From positions 1 through 32,747 of the forward strand of contig JAEHCN010000007.1 of NCBI GenBank assembly GCA_020696395.1: a stretch of DNA of 32,747 nt, given 5' to 3'. The notes beneath the pieces are model-generated. The model was not told where the DNA came from, searched no databases, and worked only from the letters and a program-made list of their open reading frames with translations. This stretch comes from Thermoplasmata archaeon (GTDB taxonomy: Archaea > Thermoplasmatota > Thermoplasmata > UBA10834). This document shows positions 25,488-32,747 of this stretch, piece by piece (the first letter of the stretch is position 1; every line of letters begins with the position of its first letter). A program made the position numbers and the translations under genes.

Positions 25488-26294
25488 ATGGTTAGGATAA
25501 CTTTTCTAGGGACGGGCGGAGGCCGCTTCGCGACCATATACCAGGCGAGGGCGACGGGTGGTGTCTATCTGGAGGATGGGAGAAACGTGCATATAGACCC
25601 CGGCCCAGGCGCGCTCGTGCGCATGCGGTCCGTCGGCCTGGACCCGATGGAGACGCATGGCATACTCGTCTCCCATTGCCATCCCGACCACTACCTAGAC
25701 GCTGAGATTCTGGTGGAGGCGATGACCGAGGGCGGTACGAGGAAGCAGGGAGTGCTCGTCGGCAGCAGGAGCGTCATCGAGGGGGATGGTGAGTTCGGCC
25801 CCGCGATATCGAAGTATCACCTCGCCAAGCCGAGGACCGTCAAGGTGATGACTCCCTCGACCAAGGTCTCCATCAAACCCCTGGAGATCACGGCGACGCC
25901 GTCCGCGCACAGCGACACGAGCTCGGTCGGCTTCAGGATACAGACATCCAAGGGCATCGTCTCATATGTCTCGGACACGCAGCTCGTCGAGCCGGTCATA
26001 AAGGCGCACAGACGGTGCAGGCTGCTGGTAGTCTGCATGACCCGTCCCCTGGGGAAGAGGATACCACATCATCTGAGCACCGAGGATGCGGGGTATCTCA
26101 TCGAGAAGGTCAAGCCGGAGCTGGCGGTCCTCACCCATTTCGGGATGCGGGTCGTGCAGGAGAACCCTGATACCCAAGCGAAGTGGATCGAGGACCGGTC
26201 AGGGGTGAGGACCGTGGCAGCGAGGGACTACATGATGCTGGAGATGGATGAAGACGATATCTCGATCACCGACCGGATACGCAACGGCGTGTAG
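25488..26294 (+). CDS. MBL-fold metallohydrolase (RNase Z-like fold)
   Basis: 268 aa; ITFLGTGGGRF, SHCHPDHYLDAE, ATPSAHSDTSSVGF, VSDTQL, LTHFGM. Confidence 0.85.
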   Translation: MVRITFLGTGGGRFATIYQARATGGVYLEDGRNVHIDPGPGALVRMRSVGLDPMETHGILVSHCHPDHYLDAEILVEAMTEGGTRKQGVLVGSRSVIEGDGEFGPAISKYHLAKPRTVKVMTPSTKVSIKPLEITATPSAHSDTSSVGFRIQTSKGIVSYVSDTQLVEPVIKAHRRCRLLVVCMTRPLGKRIPHHLSTEDAGYLIEKVKPELAVLTHFGMRVVQENPDTQAKWIEDRSGVRTVAARDYMMLEMDEDDISITDRIRNGV

Positions 26295-26320
26295 GGCCGA
26301 TCACCCGGTCAAGCCCTGTC

Positions 26321-26437
26321 TCACCGGGATCCGTCTTCGCCCGTCGGGTCCGTCTTGTTCAAGACGTCGTACATTCTGCACTCATCACAGGCCTGTATCA
26401 TGCCGCGAAACATTCGGCAATCCTTTTCAGAACACAT
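26321..26437 (-). CDS. Small Cys-rich protein (38 aa)
   Basis: MCSEKDCRMFRGMIQACDECRMYDVLNKTDPTGEDGSR*; CX4C...CxxC; below ORF-track cutoff. Confidence 0.45.
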   Translation of the reverse strand: MCSEKDCRMFRGMIQACDECRMYDVLNKTDPTGEDGSR

Positions 26438-26537
26438 GCTTACCCCATCCCGCTGATGACTGTATCGGGGTGGTGCGTAATAAAGAGCGCGCGTGCGGTG
26501 GGAAAAACGCTATCTATGCAGCCGGGAATCCCCGAGC

Positions 26538-26897
26538 ATGGATAGCGCATCGCTCGACTCCGCGTCGATGGAGGCGATCAGGAAGCATGTCTCGGGGTCT
26601 CGGATGAGCCTCGCGGTCGTCCGCACATCGGAGGCTCCTCAGCAACTCGGACCCGTTTTCGAAGCTGTTTCAAAGACATGTTCTCTCCCCTTAGTGAGGA
26701 CGCTATTCTCGCCCCTGTCCGATTTCGGATTTGCCGAATTTTATTCGAACGGAAGGATGCTCGTCATGTTGTTTATCGGAGGCGAGGGTACGGAACTCGT
26801 AAGCGTCTCGGACACAGATGAGATCACCGTCCGGGACCTCGAGGATTCAGTGGCCTCATCCAACATCCAGTCGTCCATTATTCGGGACGGGTTATGA
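26538..26897 (+). CDS. Hypothetical protein
   Basis: MDSASLDSASMEAIRKHVSGSRMSLAVV...; ORF extends to 26493, internal ATG preferred; fills gap between well-supported genes. Confidence 0.5.
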   Translation: MDSASLDSASMEAIRKHVSGSRMSLAVVRTSEAPQQLGPVFEAVSKTCSLPLVRTLFSPLSDFGFAEFYSNGRMLVMLFIGGEGTELVSVSDTDEITVRDLEDSVASSNIQSSIIRDGL

Positions 26898-26912
26898 CGA
26901 TTCCTCGAACCT

Positions 26913-26934
26913 TTGTCGGCCGCTTCGCCGACAA
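26913..26934 (+). terminator. Stem-loop downstream of hypothetical gene
   Basis: TTGTCGGC-cgcttc-GCCGACAA, 8-bp perfect stem 15 nt after the stop; no strong poly-U tract, so terminator role is tentative. Confidence 0.4.
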
Positions 26935-26976
26935 GTCTGGCATGTAAGCTAGAAACGCTCATATAGCACATGTCGA

Positions 26977-27104
26977 TTCGACAGAGTCGGTGTCTTAGGT
27001 CGGTGCTCAACTTTCCTCCTAAGCAAACAACTTTGACAATCCCCACTACATCGGCCTAAAGACACCATCCTTGTTTCTCGCCTGCACTCCCCCGACTCTG
27101 CGAA
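26977..27104. ncRNA. Candidate structured RNA or cis-element (two stacked long-range helices)
   Basis: Helix 1 TTCG(a)CAGAGTCGG (26977-26990) with CCGACTCTGCGAA (27092-27104); helix 2 GGTGTCTTAGGTCGGTG (26989-27005) with CATCGGCCTAAAGACACC (27049-27066), one bulged A and two G-U pairs; GG at 26989-26990 can belong to only one helix at a time. Confidence 0.5.
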
Positions 27105-27212
27105 GCTCGCGCCCACACCTTCACTTAGACGGTTTCTCCGATTCTCTGGAAATCGTCCAATTCTCCAACGGGCACCTGATTTAAGAGCCCGGGCAGTCAT
27201 CACGGGTATGAC

Positions 27213-28541
27213 ATGGGAAGTGTGGAGCGGGAGGTGCTGAAGAGGGTCAGGCCGTCTGCTGCCGAGGACCGGAAGGTGCTTAGAGCGGTCGAGGCGCTCG
27301 TGCCTCTGGTCGTGGATGCCGCGGCAGCGCTCGACGCGCGCATCGAGCCCATGCTCGTCGGCTCCGTAGCGAAAGGCACCCACCTCAGGGACCCGGACAT
27401 CGACCTGTTCATGCTGTTCCCGGAGAGCACCCCTGTCCAACAGATGAGGGATCTCGGGTTGGAGATCGGTAAGAGGGTGCTCGGCGGCGAGGAGCATTAC
27501 GCCCAGCACCCGTACGTCCGCGGTACCTTCAACGGTTTCCAGGTGGACCTAGTCCCCTGCTTCCACATCCGCGACCCGCGCAAGAAGCTGAGCGCGGTGG
27601 ACAGGACGCCGTTCCACACAGAGTTCGTGAAGGCGCACATGGAGCGCGACCAACACGACCAAGTGAGGTTGCTTAAGCGCTTCATGAAGGGAATAGGCTG
27701 CTATGGCGCGGAAGCGAAGGTCCAGGGGTTCTCCGGCTACCTGTGCGAGCTACTCATAATACGCTTCGGCACGTTCGAGCGTGTGCTCAGGGAGGCGTCC
27801 GGTTGGACGAAGGGTGTGACGCTCGAGCTGCCGGACCATCCGGGCAAGGAGTTCCCCGAGTCGTTGACGTTCGTCGACCCAGTGGACTGCGGGAGGAACG
27901 TGGCGTCAGCCGTCTCCACGGACGCCCTCAGAAGGTTCATATTTGCATCTAGGGCTTACCTGGCCCGCCCAGATGTGAAGTTCTTCTATCCGGAGGAGCG
28001 GAAGAAGTGGCAGAGGGCGAGGATCGCGAAGGCCGCAGGGGACCGGCTGGCGAACATGACCGTGGTGTCGTTCGAGCGGCTCGACCTCATCGACGACGTG
28101 TTCTACCCCCAGCTGAGAAAATCCCTGGCTTCCGTGACCTCCCTCCTGAAGCGGAACGACTTCGAGGTCGTCGGGACCACGGTGTTCGTCGAAGATGAAG
28201 TGGCCCTCCTGGTCGAGCTGTCGTCCATACAGCTGCCGCGTGAACGGGCCCACAGAGGCCCTCCCGTGGGTTCGCCGAACGAGCGTGAGTTCCGCGCGAA
28301 GTGGGATCACGCTGGACTCTCCGAGCCGTACAAGGAAGGGGGGAGATGGTACGTGGTCATCGAGCGTAAGCATGTCCGGGCCGACGTCCTCCTGAAGGAG
28401 AGGATATCCTCCCTGACGCTCGGCAAGGACGTCAAGAATATCAGTTCATTCAGGGTCGAGTCCGGCGACCAGCTACTGGCCAGAAGGTATGCCGGCGTCC
28501 TGACACACTACCTCGACGAGAGAAACCCCTGGGAGCGGTAG
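27213..28541 (+). CDS. cca: Archaeal CCA-adding enzyme (class I tRNA nucleotidyltransferase)
   Basis: 442 aa; VGSVAKGTHLRDPDIDLFMLFP catalytic motif, VDLVPCFHI, VRLLKRFMKGIGCYGAEAKVQGFSGYLCELL. Confidence 0.96.
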   Translation: MGSVEREVLKRVRPSAAEDRKVLRAVEALVPLVVDAAAALDARIEPMLVGSVAKGTHLRDPDIDLFMLFPESTPVQQMRDLGLEIGKRVLGGEEHYAQHPYVRGTFNGFQVDLVPCFHIRDPRKKLSAVDRTPFHTEFVKAHMERDQHDQVRLLKRFMKGIGCYGAEAKVQGFSGYLCELLIIRFGTFERVLREASGWTKGVTLELPDHPGKEFPESLTFVDPVDCGRNVASAVSTDALRRFIFASRAYLARPDVKFFYPEERKKWQRARIAKAAGDRLANMTVVSFERLDLIDDVFYPQLRKSLASVTSLLKRNDFEVVGTTVFVEDEVALLVELSSIQLPRERAHRGPPVGSPNEREFRAKWDHAGLSEPYKEGGRWYVVIERKHVRADVLLKERISSLTLGKDVKNISSFRVESGDQLLARRYAGVLTHYLDERNPWER

Positions 28542-28557
28542 CGGCCCGATGTGTCGT

Positions 28558-29337
28558 CTACGACACGAAAGGTATGCCCGTCACCGGTACGAACGTGATA
28601 TCGTTGCCGTGGTCGTCCACGGCGTGGATGAAGAATTTCAGCTCCGGCAAGGCAGCGAGGTCCTCCCCGCCTACCACATGATCGAACCTGTTGACGACGT
28701 CAGCATCCTCCACCATGTCCGAGTAGATGCCCTCCACGTTTCCGATGCATATCTCCGCGATCGTGAGGACCCCGTTGTCCGTCACGCGGGCGGTGATGTT
28801 CACCGTGAAGCTCTCGTTCGCCGCGATAAGGCTGTTCAGCTCCCCGCCGTGGCGTGGGACCCATCCGTAACTTCCCTGGCTGGGGATGTACTTGTAGTCG
28901 ATCGCTGTGATGTTGCCGGTGCTCTCGTTGGTCACCCAGACCGCGACGTTCTCGACCTTGGGGTTGGCGTGGTCCGATATGGGGAAGTTGAATGTCAGTA
29001 TCCACACGGCGAGGAATGTCAGGAAAAACCAAGCCACATTCCCGGCCCAGTTCTTCTTCTGGAAGTCCTCCGTTCTGATCTTCAGGAACGGATAGAAATA
29101 CTTGAGCGAGTAGAGGCCAGCGAAGACGAGGAGGAAGGACAGGCCTATGAGGTTGTTCGAGATGTGGGCGAGTGTCGTCGCGATGACCCCGAAGAGAGCC
29201 CCGTAGCCGACGGTGATCAGCACGGTCTTGGTGTCTCTCAGCTCCTTCTCAATGAACTCCTTCTCGTCGAACTCGGGAGGCCTGAACTCGTACTCCTCCT
29301 CCTTCTTCGCCTTGTCCTTCTTCCGCTTCTTGGCCAT
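28558..29337 (-). CDS. Membrane protein of unknown function
   Basis: From [28 protein letters not shown]...; Lys-rich N-terminus, three TM segments, extracytoplasmic beta-rich domain. ORF-track extension to 29877 overlaps radA and is rejected. Confidence 0.7.
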   Translation of the reverse strand: MAKKRKKDKAKKEEEYEFRPPEFDEKEFIEKELRDTKTVLITVGYGALFGVIATTLAHISNNLIGLSFLLVFAGLYSLKYFYPFLKIRTEDFQKKNWAGNVAWFFLTFLAVWILTFNFPISDHANPKVENVAVWVTNESTGNITAIDYKYIPSQGSYGWVPRHGGELNSLIAANESFTVNITARVTDNGVLTIAEICIGNVEGIYSDMVEDADVVNRFDHVVGGEDLAALPELKFFIHAVDDHGNDITFVPVTGIPFVS

Positions 29338-29515
29338 ACCACCCCTCGAAGAGCAAACTCTATTTAATACCTTTTGGTGCCAGCCAGCACCTGTCATGAC
29401 GGTCGCTCGGGATGATACCGGGGCGTGTGGCGCGGGGTTGTCCGCCCACTTTCGCGTACCTCCAATCAATACGCTTATATTCCGCGCGGCTGGTCTTGGA
29501 GGTTGCAGGTGTAGA

Positions 29516-30985
29516 ATGTCAACGTCCGAAGAGGAGGTATCTAGGCTCCCTGGTGTAGGCCCCGCGATCCTAGAGAAGCTGAAGGAGGCCGGATACAACG
29601 ACATCATGATGATTGCGGTAGATTCACCTAGGAACCTTGCCGAACTGACCGAGATAGGGGACGCCACCGCTGTGAAGATAATAGCCGCCGCCAAGAAGTT
29701 CGCGGATGTCGGCGGCTTCGAGACGGGCGATACGCTCCTCGAACGGCGGAAGAGCATCGCGAAACTTCCTTCCGGCTCGAAGTCGTTGGACGACCTGATG
29801 GGCGGTGGGTTCGAGTCTCGTGCCATCACCGAGTTCTTCGGCGAGTTCGGCTCGGGGAAGTGCGTCTCGCCGCACACCGAGGTGCTCTACCTGGCTGATG
29901 GCGAGCCACGGGTCGAGGAGATATCTCGGATGTACCAGCGGCTGGGGCGGGGGATGGCGGTGCCATTCGATTCGGGCCATGTCGTCCCTCTCAGCGACGT
30001 CGAGGTCCCTAGCCTCTCCGGTGGTAAGCTGGAGCGCACCTCCGCCGCCGCGATATACCGCGAACGCGTCAGACTCATGTTCGAGGTCTCGACGGTCGGA
30101 GGTAGGAACCTCGAGCTTACGGGGCCGCACAAGCTCCTGGTGATGCGCGGGTCGGATATATCCTGGATGCCGACATGGGATGTCCGTTCCGGAGACCTCA
30201 TCGCCGTGCCGGCCTCATCGACTTCGTATGACGATGCCCGTGGAGGACTGAACGATGATTCCCTCTCATGGGACGAGGTGTCGTCCGTCCTCCCGTTCAC
30301 ACATGACGATTTCGTCTACGACCTGGTCGTGCCAGACACCCATTCGTTCGTCGGGGGCAACCTGCCGACGGTGCTACACAACACGCAGATATGCCATCAG
30401 CTGGCGGTCAACTGCGCGAAGCCAGTGGACGATGGGGGGCTGGACGCGCACACCATAATGATCGACACTGAGCAGACCTTCAGGCCCGAGAGGATAATCC
30501 AGATGGCGGAAGCGGCCGACATGGACCCTGACGATGTTCTGAAGAAGATCCACGTGGCCCGCGCGTACAACAGCCACCACCAGATGCTGCTCCTGGATAA
30601 GGCGTTCGAAGAGGCGAGGGAGACGCCTGCTAGACTGCTGATAGTCGATTCTCTTACGGCCCATTTCCGGGCCGAGTACATCGGAAGAGGGGCCCTTGCC
30701 GAGAGGCAGCAGATGCTGAACAAGCACATGCACGCCCTCCTGCGTTTCGGCGACGTTCACAACGCCGTGATAGCCGTGACCAACCAAGTCTCGGCGAAGC
30801 CAGACGCTTTCTTCGGTGACCCCACCCGACCCATAGGAGGGCACATTGTGGGTCACACGGCCACATTCAGGATATACCTCAGGAAGAGCAAGGGGGGCAA
30901 GCGTATCGCCAGGCTCATCGACTCGCCGAACCTGCCGGAGGCCGAGGCCGTGTTCCAGGTGTCCGAGGCGGGCATCGGCGACTGA
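29516..30985 (+). CDS. radA: DNA repair and recombination protein RadA, intein-containing precursor
   Basis: [35 protein letters not shown]...GEFGSGK[intein][14 protein letters not shown]...[13 protein letters not shown]...[53 protein letters not shown]. Exteins total about 315 aa. Confidence 0.97.
   Translation: MSTSEEEVSRLPGVGPAILEKLKEAGYNDIMMIAVDSPRNLAELTEIGDATAVKIIAAAKKFADVGGFETGDTLLERRKSIAKLPSGSKSLDDLMGGGFESRAITEFFGEFGSGKCVSPHTEVLYLADGEPRVEEISRMYQRLGRGMAVPFDSGHVVPLSDVEVPSLSGGKLERTSAAAIYRERVRLMFEVSTVGGRNLELTGPHKLLVMRGSDISWMPTWDVRSGDLIAVPASSTSYDDARGGLNDDSLSWDEVSSVLPFTHDDFVYDLVVPDTHSFVGGNLPTVLHNTQICHQLAVNCAKPVDDGGLDAHTIMIDTEQTFRPERIIQMAEAADMDPDDVLKKIHVARAYNSHHQMLLLDKAFEEARETPARLLIVDSLTAHFRAEYIGRGALAERQQMLNKHMHALLRFGDVHNAVIAVTNQVSAKPDAFFGDPTRPIGGHIVGHTATFRIYLRKSKGGKRIARLIDSPNLPEAEAVFQVSEAGIGD
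29861..30382 (+). mobile_element. Mini-intein (174 aa) in RadA Walker A motif
   Basis: Starts [21 protein letters not shown] (block A), LTGPHKLLV (block B, TxxH), [25 protein letters not shown] (blocks F/G, terminal His-Asn) followed by Thr; splices GSGK to TQIC. Confidence 0.96.
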
Positions 30986-31024
30986 GGCGAAGCCTTTATT
31001 CAGATCGTAGCATCTCGTCGATCC

Positions 31025-32014
31025 GTGAGACTGCTCCTTGAGCTCTCGATGGAGTGCGAGTCGCTCGCACGGTCGGAGGCCCTTTCCACGGCGGAGACTC
31101 TGGGTGGCGCTGCATCGGTAGTATCCGAGGAGCCCGGGGTGGTCGTCATCGAGACCGGGGCGGACCCTGTAGCCCTCTCCGAGCGCCTGGCATTATGTCA
31201 CTGCGTCTCGGAACATCTCTTCTCATGTGCGCCGGACGGACTGGCGGATACTGTCAGGGACATCGACGTTCCTGGTCCTGTTCGCGTACATTCCACGAGG
31301 GTCGGCACTTCCTTCCCAGAGGTCGACCTGGAGCGCACCAATGCTGCAGTTGGCGAGCTGGTCCGTGATCGCCTTGGCGTCGACATCCATTCTCCTCGGT
31401 CGGAGGTCCGCGTAGTCCTTTCCGAGCAGGCGGACGTGGGTAGATGCATTGGACGGATAGACCGGTCGTCATTCGAGGGGAGGAAGGTTCGTAATCTGCC
31501 GTTCAACCATCCGATTTCAATCCATCCCAAGTTTGCGCGGGCTTTGGTGAACCTCACGATGACGCGACAAGGCGGTCGTCTATTGGACCCGTTCTGCGGG
31601 ACGGGCGCAATAGTCATGGAGGCGTCGCTAGCGGGTTGCGACGCGATAGGGTCGGACATATCGCAGAAGATGATCGAAGGCGCTAGGATGAACCTGCAGT
31701 CGTTGGATATCGACGCCGAGCTGCTGAGGTGCGATATCGGCGAGATATCGAGGGCCGTGGGGAACGTCTCGGGCGTCGCGACCGACCCGCCCTATGGCAG
31801 GTCAACGAGCACCGACGGAGAGCCGCTGCCGGAGTTGTTCTCCCGGGCGCTCGGTGCTTGTGCTGACGTGCTGGACAGCGGCTCTAGGATGGCGATGGCA
31901 GCGCACGATCCCAAGCTCCTCGAAGGGAGCGGCGATTTCGAGATAGTCGAGGTCCATCCTATGTGGGTTCACAGATCTCTGACGCGCCATTTCTGCGTTC
32001 TGAGAAGAGTCTGA
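31025..32014 (+). CDS. tRNA (guanine-N2) methyltransferase, TrmG10/Trm11-like (THUMP + Rossmann MTase)
   Basis: 329 aa; DPFCGTGAIVMEASLAGCDAIGSDISQKMIEGARMN and TDPPYGRS motifs; N-terminal THUMP-like region. Confidence 0.9.
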   Translation: MRLLLELSMECESLARSEALSTAETLGGAASVVSEEPGVVVIETGADPVALSERLALCHCVSEHLFSCAPDGLADTVRDIDVPGPVRVHSTRVGTSFPEVDLERTNAAVGELVRDRLGVDIHSPRSEVRVVLSEQADVGRCIGRIDRSSFEGRKVRNLPFNHPISIHPKFARALVNLTMTRQGGRLLDPFCGTGAIVMEASLAGCDAIGSDISQKMIEGARMNLQSLDIDAELLRCDIGEISRAVGNVSGVATDPPYGRSTSTDGEPLPELFSRALGACADVLDSGSRMAMAAHDPKLLEGSGDFEIVEVHPMWVHRSLTRHFCVLRRV

Positions 32015-32015
32015 T

Positions 32016-32747
32016 TCACTCTATGATTATGGTGATATCGCTGGTCGCTAGTTCGATCTCGTGATAGGTGGCCACAATGTGCAAAATCGTCTCTCCAGGC
32101 ACAGCCTCCAAGGAAACGAATATCAACACTTCGAAGGATGAATTGCTTTGTGCCGGAACGGTCAGGTTCAGTGTCCCTGTCGAGTCGACATCGGGCGAAT
32201 CTTCGTAGAGGGCCACACCCACCATCGAGGGAGGGTTCAGGGCCGTCATGATGATCTCGACGGTTCCGTTCTCCGTGTTGTTGACCTGGATGCTAGTCGT
32301 CACTTCCTCGCCTGCTGAGACGGACAATGTGTTCTCGGAAAGCCAGAATTCGAGTGCTGGACCTTCCACGGTCACGTTGAACTGGACGGCTCCCTCGAAG
32401 TAGACCTCCCCTTGCGGGGACATGGCATATCCCATGATGGTGATTGTCTGGTTTCCCGGCGCGGCCGTCTCAGAGGGGGTGATGCTCGCGTTGAAGCTCA
32501 TGCTCTCGGAGACGTTGAGCTGGTACGAGATTGCGCTGGAGTAGTCTGATAAGTTCGCACTGGACGGTTTGAGCAGGACGTCCCAATCTGCCGGGGGGTC
32601 CGTGAACTCGATGGTCAAGCTGCTCTTCACATTCCCGAGGTTCTCAACGTGGAAGGATAGCATGGCTGTTTCCCCAGGGGATAGTGCCCCTTCGATGCCG
32701 TCGCCGAGTGTCATCTCGAAAGAATGGTCGATCTCCGTTATCCACAT
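32016..32747 (-). CDS. C-terminal part of a secreted/surface protein with repeated Ig-like (CARDB/NEW3-like) domains, truncated at window edge
   Basis: LSPGETAMLSFHVENLGNVKSSLTIEFTDPPADW... and VSAGEEVTTSIQVNNTENGTVEIIMTALNPPSMVGV...; N-glycosylation-sequon-rich. True start probably lies beyond the window. Confidence 0.7.
   Translation of the reverse strand: MWITEIDHSFEMTLGDGIEGALSPGETAMLSFHVENLGNVKSSLTIEFTDPPADWDVLLKPSSANLSDYSSAISYQLNVSESMSFNASITPSETAAPGNQTITIMGYAMSPQGEVYFEGAVQFNVTVEGPALEFWLSENTLSVSAGEEVTTSIQVNNTENGTVEIIMTALNPPSMVGVALYEDSPDVDSTGTLNLTVPAQSNSSFEVLIFVSLEAVPGETILHIVATYHEIELATSDITIIIE

Noticed and set aside
26977-27104. RNase P RNA identity for the structured region (reverse strand contains GGAGGAAAGTTGAGC, vaguely like the CR-I GAGGAAAGUC motif)
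   Set aside because: Too short, CR-I match imperfect, and no CR-V-like partner found; left as an unassigned structure.
26949-27509. 186-aa - strand ORF overlapping the structured intergenic region and start of cca
   Set aside because: Antisense to the well-supported cca gene; composition (Arg/His/Leu-rich) typical of a GC-rich shadow ORF.
29338-29877. N-terminal extension of the - strand membrane protein ORF (to 29877) and of the + strand radA ORF (back to 29213)
   Set aside because: Extensions overlap the divergent gene; internal ATGs at 29337 (MAKKRKKDK) and 29516 ([13 protein letters not shown]) match natural N-termini with an intergenic TATA-like sequence between.
1-32747. CRISPR array, defence island, or multi-gene novel system
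   Set aside because: No regularly spaced repeats, cas-like genes, toxin-antitoxin signature or known defence nucleases seen; most genes are housekeeping or signalling.

Overview
32.7 kb of high-GC archaeal chromosome. Gene content (RadA, beta-CASP nuclease, archaeal CCA-adding enzyme, TrmG10-like methyltransferase, HdrDE-like pair) and TATA-box/near-leaderless promoters suggest a Thermoplasmatota-like euryarchaeon; that placement is inference. Most of the window is ordinary housekeeping and signalling genes. The main points of interest are: (1) a 174-aa mini-intein splitting the Walker A motif of RadA; (2) a roughly 130-nt two-helix structured intergenic region (26977-27104) that looks like an unannotated ncRNA or cis-element; (3) a perfect 20-bp palindrome (21881-21900) upstream of a leaderless small HTH-like gene; (4) a truncated tyrosine recombinase abutting tRNA-Val(GAC), with GC-rich hairpin-dense DNA upstream that includes two mutually exclusive hairpins; (5) two neighbouring histidine kinases, one with a degenerate ATP-binding site and one whose receiver domain has no in-frame canonical start codon; (6) three small Cys-rich ORFs missing from the ORF track; (7) a G10 homopolymer inside an amidohydrolase gene. 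I found no CRISPR array, rRNA or intact transposon. All calls come from reading the sequence; no database search was run.
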